Source of the DNA: Bacillus tuaregi
GTDB lineage: Bacteria; Bacillota; Bacilli; Bacillales; Cytobacillaceae
DNA: 64,000 bases
Assembly: GCF_900104575.1 (NCBI RefSeq)
Contig: NZ_LT629731.1
Span: forward strand, 1,719,051 to 1,783,050
Direction: 5' to 3'
Every line of letters starts with the position of its first letter. Position 1 is the stretch's first letter. The position numbers and the translations under genes are program-made. This document shows, piece by piece, positions 43,120 to 52,187 of the stretch. The notes under the pieces were generated by a model. It did not search any database, was not told the origin of the DNA, and saw only the letters and a program-made list of their open reading frames with translations.

Positions 43120-44733
43120 ATGAAAGAATTTCTCAAAAATATATCACTGTTTAAAAAGTTACTTATATTATCTTTTTTTATTACTTTTATGATTGTAGCG
43201 ATTACCTCAGCCTTTAGCTATTATTTGCAGTCCAAGCAAATGGAAGAACTCCTATCAGATCATGCAATGGATGTTGCAGCAATTTGGAGCACTACTATCC
43301 ACTCTGAGGACGTTGAAAGTGTACTGAATACGAAAAATGAGCGGCATGATGATTTTATTAAATTGAAAAGGAGCTTGTCGAATTTTACGAATCAAAATAT
43401 TCTTTATTTAAATAGTTTTATTGTTGACAGTGAGCAGACAAAAAGAGATGAAGTGTTTATTATTACATCCGATGAACAACAGAAAAAGAATGGCTGGCTA
43501 TCGTTATCAAGCTATAGAGCGAATGAAGAATGGCTTGAAGGCTATCGAAAAGTTGTCCAAACAAAAAAGTCTGCCCACAGTGAAGTGTATGAAGATGAGC
43601 ATGGAGCTTGGATTACTGCTTTTACACCTATCATGAACCATGATGGTCGTATGATTGCTCTATTTGGAGTTGACATTAATGCAGACTCCATCATAACTGC
43701 CCAAAAAAAATATGTATACTTTTTAATTGGTCTATTTTTACTTATGACTCCATTTATTTTCTTTATTTTGAAGCAAGGATTTAACAAGGCATTAGAACCG
43801 GTCCATGCACTTATAAAGGGATTTAATGAAGTAAGCAATGGTAATTTCCAAGTCCGACTAAAGGTAACCGATAATTCAGATTTAGGGTTACTTTGTGATC
43901 GTTTCAATCAAATGGTTAAACAGCTGTCCGTTCTAGTTGAGAAGCTTCCTGCTACTTCTGAAAAAAAAGGTTCCTCAGACGAGCCGAACTCCTTGCATAA
44001 TTTAGAAGAGGTGTTTGATGAAGTAGAGCATATTATCGAAAGCTCAAAGTTGATTCGTGAATTACAGCGGGCAGAAAAGATGAATGCGATTGGACAATTA
44101 GCTGCATCTGTTGCCCATGAAATTAGAAATCCGATGACGGTTGTAAAGGGGTTTCTGCAAATTTTTCTTGCTAAAGATCAAATGAGTGAAGAAGAACGTA
44201 TGTATATCCGGTTAATGATTGATGAAATGAATCGGGCTGAAACGATTATAAATGACTATCTTTCCTTGGCAAAACCGGATATGGAGCAGTCAGAGATGAT
44301 TGCCGGAAAAGAGCTTGCAGAGAAAGTCATGGATTTAATGAATTCCTATGCCATGATGTCGAAGAATATCATTATGATGACACCTGTATTAGAAAACATT
44401 TCAGTTAAAGGGATTAAAAACGAGCTTCAGCAGGTATTGATTAATATGCTGAAAAATAGTATTGAGGCAATGAAGGATGGTGGAGAACTACGATTAAGCT
44501 TATATCAGGCTGGTCAGTATGGTGTATTTGAAATCAGTGATACGGGCATCGGCATGACGAAGGAAGAAATGGAGAGACTTGGGACTGCTTTTTATTCATT
44601 AAAAGAAAAAGGTACGGGAATGGGACTTACAGTTTGTTATCAAATTATAGAGAGGATGAAGGGCAAAATAGAAGTAGAAAGTGAAAAAGGTGTGGGAACT
44701 ACATTTAAGATATTCGTTCCTATCTGTGAATAA
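43120..44733 (+). CDS. membrane sensor histidine kinase of the sporulation-kinase type
   Basis: A 537-residue orphan kinase with no adjacent response regulator. TM1 (about 12-34), an extracytoplasmic Cache-like sensor (about 35-195), TM2 (about 199-219), HAMP (about 220-272), a coiled linker, HisKA with phosphoacceptor His333 in AHEIRNPMTVVKGFLQ, and HATPase (N box NMLKNSIEAM, G1 DTGIGM, G2 GTGMGLTVCY). The HEIRNPxTVVKGFLQ sequence is the hallmark of kinases that feed Spo0F/Spo0A, as in KinA-KinE. A role in entry to sporulation is therefore likely but not proven. GAGG precedes ATG 43120. Confidence 0.88.
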   Translation: MKEFLKNISLFKKLLILSFFITFMIVAITSAFSYYLQSKQMEELLSDHAMDVAAIWSTTIHSEDVESVLNTKNERHDDFIKLKRSLSNFTNQNILYLNSFIVDSEQTKRDEVFIITSDEQQKKNGWLSLSSYRANEEWLEGYRKVVQTKKSAHSEVYEDEHGAWITAFTPIMNHDGRMIALFGVDINADSIITAQKKYVYFLIGLFLLMTPFIFFILKQGFNKALEPVHALIKGFNEVSNGNFQVRLKVTDNSDLGLLCDRFNQMVKQLSVLVEKLPATSEKKGSSDEPNSLHNLEEVFDEVEHIIESSKLIRELQRAEKMNAIGQLAASVAHEIRNPMTVVKGFLQIFLAKDQMSEEERMYIRLMIDEMNRAETIINDYLSLAKPDMEQSEMIAGKELAEKVMDLMNSYAMMSKNIIMMTPVLENISVKGIKNELQQVLINMLKNSIEAMKDGGELRLSLYQAGQYGVFEISDTGIGMTKEEMERLGTAFYSLKEKGTGMGLTVCYQIIERMKGKIEVESEKGVGTTFKIFVPICE

Positions 44734-44842
44734 TATAACTCTATTAAATACATATTCACAAATCGGACAATGTTTTTTCTTTTTTCTTTCATTAAATTTT
44801 GCTAAAATAATAACAATTAAGAATCGTTCAAACGGGGGTTGC

Positions 44843-45418
44843 ATGGTGAAATTACGGATTCTTTTGTTCGTTTTAGTATCAACTACTTTATTGTTAGCTG
44901 CCTGTGGCGGGATTAAAGATCCTCATAATTGGCCTGTGTCCGATTTTACGCATACAGATCAAAATGGAGAGTCTTTTGGTTTAAAGGATTTAAAAGGCAA
45001 GGTTTGGGTAGCGAATCTTATTTTTACACACTGTGAGGATGTTTGTCTTCCAATGACGGCAAATATGAAAAAATTACAGGATGAAACAAAAAAAGAAGGA
45101 ATTGAAAATATTCAATTTGTATCCTTTAGCGTCGATCCAGAGTTAGATACACCCGAAATATTACATGAATTTGGGAAAGGTTTTAATGCGGATTTTGGTA
45201 ATTGGCATTTCTTGACTGGGTATTCACAGGCTGAAATAGAACAATATGCCTTAGATACGTTTAAAACAATAGTTAAAAAACCTGAGGCAGAAGATCAGGT
45301 AATCCATGGGACGAGCTTTTATTTAGTGGATGGGGAAGGTAAGATTATGAAGGATTATTCCGGACTGGCTGATATCCCAATGGAACAGATTATTAAAGAT
45401 ATTAAAAGCTTACAATAG
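44843..45418 (+). CDS. scoI: SCO1/SenC family copper chaperone lipoprotein
   Basis: A 191-residue lipoprotein (lipobox LAAC, Cys21) with a thioredoxin-like SCO domain. The copper ligands are Cys64 and Cys68 (HCEDVC) and His155 (VIHGTSFYLVD). SCO proteins deliver copper to the CuA centre of cytochrome c oxidase. The start is ATG 44843 behind CGGGGG; the longer frame from 44681 overlaps the kinase gene. It corresponds to B. subtilis YpmQ/ScoI and is followed by ypmR and ypmS as there. Confidence 0.92.
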   Translation: MVKLRILLFVLVSTTLLLAACGGIKDPHNWPVSDFTHTDQNGESFGLKDLKGKVWVANLIFTHCEDVCLPMTANMKKLQDETKKEGIENIQFVSFSVDPELDTPEILHEFGKGFNADFGNWHFLTGYSQAEIEQYALDTFKTIVKKPEAEDQVIHGTSFYLVDGEGKIMKDYSGLADIPMEQIIKDIKSLQ

Positions 45419-45443
45419 GCCTTTTCTAGGTCTATTTTTTTAT
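45413..45443 (+). terminator. terminator of the sco gene
   Basis: AATAGGCC and GGTCTATT pair (one G-T) around TTTTCTA, followed by seven T residues. Confidence 0.65.
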
Positions 45444-45548
45444 TATTGCTCTGTTAGAAAGTAAAACGAAAAAGAAATACTTCTAAATCATTTCAGCTAA
45501 AATTAATCAGATGATATAATGTATTTACTTATGAAGGTGGGTGATGAG

Positions 45549-46379
45549 ATGAAAAAATTCATCTTTCTAATTCTAACCCTTCTTTCGTTACTTGCTGGTA
45601 TAGCAGTCTATTTTATGTTTCTTTCTGGAAATGAATCACAAAAGACAACCCAAGTGATGAAGGCAGCTCCAGAAACCATCAAACCTCAGCCTATAAAAAT
45701 TGTTGCTTTAGGAGATTCATTGACAGAAGGAGTAGGAGATATTTCGGAAAATGGTGGCTATATCCCTTATCTGGTGTCATTACTCGAGGATGAAAACAAT
45801 ATTAAGAAAGCTCAGATTGATAATTATGGTGTGAAGGGCTTTCGTTCAGAACAATTAGTGAGTAAATTACAATCAGATGTGGAAGTACGGACCGCTATTC
45901 AGGAAGCTGATCTAGTCATCGTTACCATTGGAGGAAACGATATGATGAAGGTGGTTCGAGAGAATATTACCAATTTAAATATGGCAGACTTTCTAAATCA
46001 AAGAGATTTATATAAAGAAAATTTGTCCGTTTTACTTAAGGTAATCAGACAGGAAAATAAACACATTCATATCGTGCTTGTTGGATTATATAATCCCTTT
46101 CATCAGTGGTTTCCGGAAATAGAAGAAATGAATGAAGTGGTGAATGAATGGAATAAGCATAGTCAAAAAATATTAGCACAGTATCCTGACACTTACTTTG
46201 TTGATATTATGAATCTTTTTAAGGATGATGAAGAGGAATTGTTATACACCGATTATTTTCATCCGAATAACCGGGGCTATGAATTAATTGCTGATAAAAT
46301 ATATCAGGTATTACATCATGCTGCAATCGATGATGTAATGGAGAAGAAATGGCTAGTTCAAAAACAGGAGGAGCTTTAA
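45549..46379 (+). CDS. ypmR: GDSL/SGNH-family lipase-acylhydrolase (YpmR-like)
   Basis: A 276-residue exported or anchored hydrolase. An N-terminal hydrophobic segment (about residues 4-21) is followed by an SGNH hydrolase domain: block I ALGDSLTEGVGD (catalytic Ser), block III IGGNDMM and block V DYFHPNNRGYELI (Asp and His). The substrate is unknown. The start is ATG 45549 (MKKFIFLI) with AAGGTGG upstream. The stop is directly followed by the ypmS TTG start. Confidence 0.9.
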   Translation: MKKFIFLILTLLSLLAGIAVYFMFLSGNESQKTTQVMKAAPETIKPQPIKIVALGDSLTEGVGDISENGGYIPYLVSLLEDENNIKKAQIDNYGVKGFRSEQLVSKLQSDVEVRTAIQEADLVIVTIGGNDMMKVVRENITNLNMADFLNQRDLYKENLSVLLKVIRQENKHIHIVLVGLYNPFHQWFPEIEEMNEVVNEWNKHSQKILAQYPDTYFVDIMNLFKDDEEELLYTDYFHPNNRGYELIADKIYQVLHHAAIDDVMEKKWLVQKQEEL

Positions 46380-46982
46380 TTGAAAGCTGGCAATTGGAAA
46401 AGGTGGTTTTATATACTCCTTGGAATAAATGCGACGATAATTGTTGTCCTTATTGTCTTGTTCATATTATTGTTCAGCAGTACGGCTGAACCAGTGGAAA
46501 TTCCAAAGTCAACAGAGGAGCAAAATGATGTTTATTTTCAAGTAAAAACCAATAGAGAGGATTTAAATAAAGTAATTAATCATTATTTAGAGGAAGAGCT
46601 TTCTGGGCAATTCGACTATCAGCTGATTCTTACAGATGAAGTGGAGCTATATGGAACACTGCCTGTCTTTAGCAGCGAGGTGGAAATGAAACTAACCTTT
46701 GAGCCCCATGCACTTGAAAATGGTGATATCGAACTAGAGCAGAAAACGATGTCAATCGGAAGGTTGTTGCTCCCAGTACCGCTTGTATTAAAATTTGTTC
46801 AAAGCAGCTATGAAGTGCCTGAGTGGGTGATGATCCAGCCGAATGAAGAACGTATCTATATGTCATTACAAAATATGAAATTAAAAAGTGGGTTTGAGGT
46901 AAAAGTAGATAAATTTGATTTAAAAAAGGATGATATTTCATTTTCCTTGCGAATACCGATGAATGAGAGTATGAAAGAATAA
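46380..46982 (+). CDS. ypmS: YpmS-like membrane protein (DUF2140)
   Basis: A 200-residue protein with one N-terminal transmembrane helix (about residues 12-31) and an extracytoplasmic beta-rich domain with YQLILTDEVELYG and FKLTFEP-type strands, typical of DUF2140. It starts at TTG 46380 directly after the ypmR stop, with GGAGG 8-12 nt upstream. It is paired with ypmR in Bacillaceae, so a joint role at the envelope is likely; its biochemical function is unknown. Confidence 0.85.
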   Translation: MKAGNWKRWFYILLGINATIIVVLIVLFILLFSSTAEPVEIPKSTEEQNDVYFQVKTNREDLNKVINHYLEEELSGQFDYQLILTDEVELYGTLPVFSSEVEMKLTFEPHALENGDIELEQKTMSIGRLLLPVPLVLKFVQSSYEVPEWVMIQPNEERIYMSLQNMKLKSGFEVKVDKFDLKKDDISFSLRIPMNESMKE

Positions 46983-47016
46983 CAACAGGGAAAAAAGAGC
47001 ATAAGAGGTGGAGTAA

Positions 47017-47553
47017 ATGCATAATGAAAACTATGAATTAGCAACCTTTTCTGGCGGCTGTTTTTGGTGTATGGTAAAGCCCTTTGATGAGCAGCCCGGC
47101 ATCATAAAGGTTGTCTCAGGGTATACCGGTGGAACAAAGGAAAATCCAACCTATGAAGAGGTATGCTCAGAAAAAACCGGACATTATGAAGCGGTCCAAA
47201 TTACCTTTGACCCGTCTATATATTCTTATGAGAAGCTATTATCAACCTATTGGCAACAAATTGATCCGACAGATGCGGGTGGACAGTTTTATGACAGAGG
47301 TCAGTCCTATCAAACGGCGATTTTTTATCATCATGACGGACAAAAGCAGGCAGCAGAAAGGTCAAAGCGGGAGCTGGAATGGAGTGGTAAATTTCTTAAA
47401 CCGATTGCAACAGCTATTCTTCCTGCTAAAAGCTTTTATCCTGCTGAAGACTATCACCAGCATTACTATCGGAAAAATCCGGCTCATTATGAGCGGTACC
47501 AGCTTGGCTCTGGAAGAAAAGCCTTTATTGAAAAGTATTGGGGGAATAGTTAA
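47017..47553 (+). CDS. msrA: peptide methionine-S-sulfoxide reductase
   Basis: A 178-residue MsrA. The catalytic motif SGGCFWC is at residues about 13-19 and is followed by SGYTGG and [21 protein letters not shown] completes the active site. It reduces the S-epimer of methionine sulfoxide. AAGAGGTGGAG precedes ATG 47017. The stop overlaps the msrB ATG (TAATG). Confidence 0.96.
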   Translation: MHNENYELATFSGGCFWCMVKPFDEQPGIIKVVSGYTGGTKENPTYEEVCSEKTGHYEAVQITFDPSIYSYEKLLSTYWQQIDPTDAGGQFYDRGQSYQTAIFYHHDGQKQAAERSKRELEWSGKFLKPIATAILPAKSFYPAEDYHQHYYRKNPAHYERYQLGSGRKAFIEKYWGNS

Positions 47554-47981
47554 TGGCTAATAAGGACGAATTGCGTAAGAAATTAACGCCAATTCAATTT
47601 GAAGTCACACAAAATAATGGTACAGAGCCTCCGTTTCGGAACGAATATTGGAATGAATTTCGCGAAGGGATTTATGTGGATGTTGTGTCAGGTCAGCCTT
47701 TATTCTCATCGAAGGATAAATTTGACGCTGGATGTGGATGGCCTAGCTTTACCAAGCCGTTGACAAAGGATGAAATGGTCGAAAAATCGGATTTTAGTCA
47801 TTTTATGGTTCGAACAGAGGTTAGAAGTAAGAGTGCTGATTCACATCTTGGTCATGTGTTCAATGATGGGCCAGAGCCGACTGGATTACGCTACTGTATC
47901 AACTCAGCATCATTAAAATTTATCCCAAAAGAAAAGCTCGAGGAAGAGGGCTATCAGGAATATATCAAGCTGTTTGAATAA
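47553..47981 (+). CDS. msrB: peptide methionine-R-sulfoxide reductase
   Basis: A 142-residue MsrB that reduces the R-epimer. Catalytic Cys lies in [11 protein letters not shown], and DAGCGWPSF and [10 protein letters not shown] are intact. The two CxxC zinc pairs of some MsrB proteins are absent, so this is the zinc-free type. Translationally coupled to msrA, allowing repair of both epimers. Confidence 0.96.
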   Translation: MANKDELRKKLTPIQFEVTQNNGTEPPFRNEYWNEFREGIYVDVVSGQPLFSSKDKFDAGCGWPSFTKPLTKDEMVEKSDFSHFMVRTEVRSKSADSHLGHVFNDGPEPTGLRYCINSASLKFIPKEKLEEEGYQEYIKLFE

Positions 47982-48017
47982 GAAAAAAGGAGTGAACCCC
48001 AGAGTCACTCCTTTTTT
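47981..48017. terminator. bidirectional terminator between msrB and the convergent GDSL gene
   Basis: GAAAAAAGGAGTGA-ACCCCAGAG-TCACTCCTTTTTTC, an almost perfect hairpin with A and T runs. Confidence 0.88.
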
Positions 48018-48018
48018 C

Positions 48019-49107
48019 TTATTCAAACACAACAATCGATGAAAGCTGAATGTTTTGCGTAGTCGTTTGATTTTTAGCTGATTGAGTACCTGTAGCAACG
48101 AAGGTGACTTCATGCTTTCCTGGCTGTAGTCCACTTGTTACATATAGAACCCGTTCTTTATTAATCGGCCACCAGGTCGAAATCCTTCTGATAAACTGAC
48201 CATCAATAAATACGTCCATTTCTCCTCCCTGCACATGCTTTAGGACTTTGACGCCTAGATTTGTTCCGTCAAAAGAGTAGCTTATACGGGCACCTTTTTC
48301 AGATGTTTGATAATACCCATTGTTAAAGTGAAATAACTCATTTTTTTCTTTAAAATGGTCTTGTTCTTTTATGGACAGCCTCTTTTTATATAAAAGCGGC
48401 TCTCTTAAGACTACTATCTGTTTGTTTGATTTGATGCCTGTTTCTAATTCCTTTGTGATGGCTTCGGCATATAGCTTATAGCCTAATTCATTTGGATGGA
48501 TGTTATCATCGGATAAGTCTTTGAGAAGGGGTGAATTCTTCTTAAATGGAATACGCATATCAATATGGACTGCATGGTAATGCTCTGCGAGATTTTTGAT
48601 AGCCTCGGCAAACAACTCTTGTTCTAAGCAGCTCTCAGTAATCAATACTAATTCCGCTTTAGGATAAGTTGTTTTTATTTCATAAATAAGCCCTTCGTAA
48701 TAAAAGGAAAATTGTTTTTCGTTCATATATTTTCGATCATTTTCACCAAATATCAAGAAGACTAAATCAACAGTCGATAGTGGTTTTGCGTTTCCTATTA
48801 AATAAAGCCCCTCATATGCCGTAGCGCCGCTCTGAACAATGGAATGTCTTATTAAATCTATGGGATACTTCTGTTTCATGGCTTGCTCCCATTGTGAAAA
48901 CCAAGTATGTGACCTGTTTTCAACACCAGCACCTCTGCCAATACTATCGCCGACAATTAAATAGTGAATATCAAGCTTTTGAACGACTTTTTCGTAAACA
49001 GGTAAGGATTTACTGATAGCCTTTTCATGAAAAATGAGAAACAGCAAACTAAAACAAAGTGTAAAAATCAGGATTAGGGCAGCTAAGCTTTTTCTTTTTT
49101 CTTTCAT
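48019..49107 (-). CDS. membrane-anchored SGNH/GDSL hydrolase with C-terminal beta domain
   Basis: A 362-residue protein. An N-terminal membrane segment (about residues 7-26) is followed by an SGNH hydrolase domain (about 48-210) with IVGDSIGRGAG (Ser), IFGENDR and DDNIHPNELGYKL (Asp/His), and a C-terminal beta-sandwich (about 255-362) that may bind carbohydrate. Such proteins often de-acetylate cell-wall or exopolysaccharides. GGAGG lies upstream of ATG 49107 on the minus strand (plus-strand CCTCC at 49116-49120). Convergent with msrB and divergent from the FAD protein. Confidence 0.82.
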   Translation of the reverse strand: MKEKRKSLAALILIFTLCFSLLFLIFHEKAISKSLPVYEKVVQKLDIHYLIVGDSIGRGAGVENRSHTWFSQWEQAMKQKYPIDLIRHSIVQSGATAYEGLYLIGNAKPLSTVDLVFLIFGENDRKYMNEKQFSFYYEGLIYEIKTTYPKAELVLITESCLEQELFAEAIKNLAEHYHAVHIDMRIPFKKNSPLLKDLSDDNIHPNELGYKLYAEAITKELETGIKSNKQIVVLREPLLYKKRLSIKEQDHFKEKNELFHFNNGYYQTSEKGARISYSFDGTNLGVKVLKHVQGGEMDVFIDGQFIRRISTWWPINKERVLYVTSGLQPGKHEVTFVATGTQSAKNQTTTQNIQLSSIVVFE

Positions 49108-49186
49108 CTAATGCCTCCTATGCAGAATAGAGCTATGAATGGATTAAGGGCATTTTTCTTGAAGTCCTTATTATTAGAATACCGTA

Positions 49187-49216
49187 AGCTGACTGGTAAT
49201 ATCAGCCTTTTTCCTT
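49187..49216. other. weak hairpin in the 300-nt gap between divergent genes
   Basis: AAGCTGA and TCAGCCTT pair loosely around CTGGTAATA. Since both flanking genes point away, a terminator role is doubtful. No ORF was found in 49108-49323. Confidence 0.25.
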
Positions 49217-49323
49217 TAGAAATTAAAATGTGATAATTCCAAAATTAAGGCAGGTAAAGGGGAAGGGTACTTTTAAAAAGACGAACATTAAATCTTGTTA
49301 TGATTAAATTATTCGGATTTTTG

Positions 49324-49352
49324 TTGACGAAACCCCTTTCTTTTGGTATATT
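49324..49352 (+). promoter_or_regulatory. sigma-A promoter of the FAD-protein gene
   Basis: TTGACG (-35, 49324-49329), a 17-bp spacer and TATATT (-10, 49347-49352) lie 56 nt upstream of the start at 49408. Confidence 0.75.
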
Positions 49353-49407
49353 AACGGATGGTTATGGCATTTATTCTAGAATTGACATCTAGGGGGAAGA
49401 AGAGCAC

Positions 49408-50874
49408 ATGAAGAAAACGTATGATGTGATTGTTGTTGGCGCCGGCCCAGCAGGGATATTTACCTGCTATGAGCTATCATTGAAAATGCCGCAGGCAAAG
49501 GTGCTGTTAATTGACAAAGGTCATGATATATATAAAAGAAACTGTCCAATACTAGAAAAGAAAATTGAAAAATGTCCACCTGCAGCTGGTAGGAAAGAGT
49601 TTGCCGGTTGTATGCCTGCCTGCTCCATCACAAACGGATTTGGTGGTGCGGGTGCCTATTCAGATGGTAAGTTTAATATTACTAGCGAATTTGGCGGATG
49701 GATGACAGATTATCTTGCTGATTCAACTGTACTAGAACTTATCAAATATGTAGACGAAATTAATTTAAAGCATGGTGCAACGAAAAGTATTACCGATCCA
49801 ATGACGGAAAAGGTTCGTGAAATTGAAAGACGCGGGTATGCTGCAGGTCTAAAGCTATTAAGAGCTCAGGTTCGTCATTTAGGTACAGAGCAAAACTTGG
49901 AAATCATGAAAAGTATTTATGAATACCTTAAGGATAAAGTGGATATGGCTTATAAAACAGAAGTCGAGGATTTACTGACAGATCGTACTGCGGACGGCTG
50001 GAAAATAACCGGAGTACAGCTTAAAACTGGAGAAGAAATACTGTCGGATAAAGTAGTTATCGTACCTGGACGGGACGGTTCAATATGGCTTTCAAAGCTT
50101 CTCAAGAAGCGCCGCATCCGCATGTATAATAACCAGGTTGATATCGGTGTTCGGGTAGAAACATCAAACATTGTCATGGAAGAAATCAATGAACATTTAT
50201 ATGAAGGTAAATTCACGTTTAATGCATCGGTTGGTACACGAGTTCGGACATTTTGCAGTAATCCATCTGGGCATGTTGTGGTTGAGAATCATTCCGGAAG
50301 TATGCTGGCGAATGGCCATGCCTATCGTGACCCAAAGCTTGGTAGTCCAAATACTAATTTTGCATTACTTGTTTCGCATGTTTTTTCAGAGCCGTTTGAT
50401 AAACCAAATGAATTTGCCCATGCTATTTCAAAGCTAGCTAACAGCTTATCCAATGGCGGGATTATTGTGCAAAAATATGGAGATATATTAAAGGGAAGAA
50501 GATCGACAGAGAAAAGGATTAAAGAAGGCTTTGTTGAGCCAACATTAAAAGAAGCAGTACCGGGAGATTTAGGTCTTGTTCTTCCATATAATACACTAAA
50601 AAGCTTAGTTGAAATGACAGAGGCCTTGAATCATGTTACTCCAGGAATTGCATCAGAGCATACATTATTTTATGGGGTAGAAGCGAAGTTTTATTCAGCT
50701 AGACCAAAGCTAAATGATCGATTTGAGACCGAAATTGGCGGACTATATGTTGGTGGTGATGGTGCAGGTGTTACCCGCGGTTTGGCCCAAGCGAGTGCTT
50801 GTGGTGTGTGGATTGCCCGAGATATTATCGAAAAAGTGAAAGCCGCAGCAAAAAAAGATACGGCAGCTGTATAA
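49408..50874 (+). CDS. FAD-dependent oxidoreductase (COG2509-type)
   Basis: A 488-residue flavoprotein. The N-terminal Rossmann motif is VVGAGPAGIF and an acidic residue follows in LIDKG; the C-terminal GLYVGGDGAGVTRGLAQASACG contacts FAD (shown in parts: GLYVGGDGAG, TRGLAQA). A Cys-containing stretch CPILEKK-IEKCPP and CMPACSITNGFGG near residues 48-85 is typical of the family. The redox substrate is unknown. GGGGGAAGAAG precedes ATG 49408. Monocistronic. Confidence 0.85.
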   Translation: MKKTYDVIVVGAGPAGIFTCYELSLKMPQAKVLLIDKGHDIYKRNCPILEKKIEKCPPAAGRKEFAGCMPACSITNGFGGAGAYSDGKFNITSEFGGWMTDYLADSTVLELIKYVDEINLKHGATKSITDPMTEKVREIERRGYAAGLKLLRAQVRHLGTEQNLEIMKSIYEYLKDKVDMAYKTEVEDLLTDRTADGWKITGVQLKTGEEILSDKVVIVPGRDGSIWLSKLLKKRRIRMYNNQVDIGVRVETSNIVMEEINEHLYEGKFTFNASVGTRVRTFCSNPSGHVVVENHSGSMLANGHAYRDPKLGSPNTNFALLVSHVFSEPFDKPNEFAHAISKLANSLSNGGIIVQKYGDILKGRRSTEKRIKEGFVEPTLKEAVPGDLGLVLPYNTLKSLVEMTEALNHVTPGIASEHTLFYGVEAKFYSARPKLNDRFETEIGGLYVGGDGAGVTRGLAQASACGVWIARDIIEKVKAAAKKDTAAV

Positions 50875-50879
50875 CAAGG

Positions 50880-50934
50880 AGTCAGGCGCACAAAAAAGTC
50901 ATTGGACCATTTTGTGTGCCTGACACTTTTAATA
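50880..50934 (+). terminator. terminator after the FAD-protein gene
   Basis: GTCAGGCGCACAAAA pairs with TTTTGTGTGCCTGAC (one G-T), followed by ACTTTT. Confidence 0.75.
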
Positions 50935-50978
50935 TTCATGTATAATAATGGTAGAGGAAGAAAAAAGGGGTGGATATT

Positions 50979-51968
50979 GTGTTTGCTGAACGATTAAAGC
51001 CTGGAGATGAAATACGTATTATTGCGCCTTCTGCCAGCATTGCGTTATTGAAAGAAAAGCAAATGGAATTAGCGGAGTCCCGGTTAAAGCAGCTTGGTTT
51101 TCATGTTACATTTGGTCAACATGTGTACAAGCATGATGAGTTTTATAGTACGTCAATAGAGGAACGGGTACATGATTTACATGATGCCTTTCAAGATAAA
51201 AAAGTGAAAGCGATTTTATCGGGCTTAGGCGGTTATAATGCGAACCAACTTTTACCCCATCTTGATTATGATTTGATTAGCAGAAATCCGAAAATTCTTT
51301 GTGGTTACGGTGATATGTCTATATTAAGTCTCGCCATCTATCAAAAAACAGGCCTTGTTACATATGTTGGTCCTGATCTTTCTGTGCTTGGCTATAGACA
51401 TGGTGTGGAGTACACAATAGACATGTTCGTTTCGGCTTTGACGAATGATGCTCCATATGAGATCTATCCTTCAACACATTGGAGTGAGGATCATTGGTAT
51501 AAGGAAAAGGAGCAAGTTAACTTTCATAATCAGGATGAATATTTAGTCTTACAACCAGGAAAAGCAGAAGGCAGAATGATAGCAGGAAATCTAACGAGTC
51601 TGACAATGCTACAGGGTACAGGATATATGCCTTCGTTAAAAGAATCGATTTTAATGATTGAGGATGACAGGGAATCATATCCACAAACCTTTGATCGTGC
51701 CCTGCAATCCCTGCTGCAGCAGCCAGGTGCAAACGACATAAAGGCCGTGTTAATTGGACGCTTCCAAACAGAATCGAGCATGACTGAAGCATCGCTACGA
51801 AAGATCATTAAATCAAAAGCGGAGTTAAGTCAAATACCGATTATTGCTAATGTTAACTTTGGTCATGTTCACCCAATGGCGACGATTCCAATTGGAGCCA
51901 AAGCTTCAATAGCCCCTGGTGAGGACGGAGTTGAAATGATCATCGAGCAGAAAGAAGAATTTAAATAG
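50979..51968 (+). CDS. S66-family (LD-carboxypeptidase/MccF-like) protein lacking the usual Ser
   Basis: A 329-residue protein of peptidase family S66, cytoplasmic enzymes that recycle murein tetrapeptides or cleave microcin C-type nucleotides. The fold is complete: ISGLGGYNANQLL-type segment near residue 80, Glu228 in LMIEDD and His296 in NFGHVHPMATIPIG. The nucleophile motif, usually G-Y/F-S-D, reads GYGD, with Gly111 (51309-51311) in place of Ser. The protein may therefore be inactive as a peptidase or have another role. Start: GTG 50979 with AAAAAAGGGG 8-9 nt upstream; GTG 50970 is too close to it. Confidence 0.85.
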   Translation: MFAERLKPGDEIRIIAPSASIALLKEKQMELAESRLKQLGFHVTFGQHVYKHDEFYSTSIEERVHDLHDAFQDKKVKAILSGLGGYNANQLLPHLDYDLISRNPKILCGYGDMSILSLAIYQKTGLVTYVGPDLSVLGYRHGVEYTIDMFVSALTNDAPYEIYPSTHWSEDHWYKEKEQVNFHNQDEYLVLQPGKAEGRMIAGNLTSLTMLQGTGYMPSLKESILMIEDDRESYPQTFDRALQSLLQQPGANDIKAVLIGRFQTESSMTEASLRKIIKSKAELSQIPIIANVNFGHVHPMATIPIGAKASIAPGEDGVEMIIEQKEEFK

Positions 51969-51979
51969 AGCTAACGTTG

Positions 51980-52018
51980 AAACAGTGTGAAGCGAACTAA
52001 ACCTTTACACTGTTTTTC
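51980..52018 (+). terminator. terminator of the S66 gene
   Basis: AACAGTGT and ACACTGTT pair around an 18-nt loop, followed by TTTC. Confidence 0.7.
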
Positions 52019-52051
52019 TTTGTTTATCATTTTAGAATCATAAGAATTTCA

Positions 52052-52068
52052 TGTAAGGTTTTCTAACA
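52052..52068 (+). promoter_or_regulatory. TnrA/GlnR box 1 upstream of the ammonium transporter
   Basis: TGTAA-GGTTTTC-TAACA fits the TnrA/GlnR consensus TGTNA-N7-TNACA at every defined position. Confidence 0.8.
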
Positions 52069-52085
52069 TAAATTTTCAGAAATCA

Positions 52086-52114
52086 TTGACAACGGAGGAG
52101 TTTCTGAATAAAAT
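52086..52114 (+). promoter_or_regulatory. amtB: sigma-A promoter of amtB
   Basis: TTGACA (52086-52091), a 17-bp spacer and TAAAAT (52109-52114). It lies between the two TnrA/GlnR boxes. Confidence 0.7.
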
Positions 52115-52131
52115 AAGAAATATAAAATAAA

Positions 52132-52148
52132 TGTTATAAATCCTAACA
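52132..52148 (+). promoter_or_regulatory. TnrA/GlnR box 2 upstream of the ammonium transporter
   Basis: TGTTA-TAAATCC-TAACA fits TGTNA-N7-TNACA perfectly. Its centre is exactly 80 bp after that of box 1 and just downstream of the predicted promoter, a position suited to repression. Confidence 0.8.
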
Positions 52149-52187
52149 TAAGTTGTTAGGTAGATGACGAAGAGGGGAGAAGGTAAA

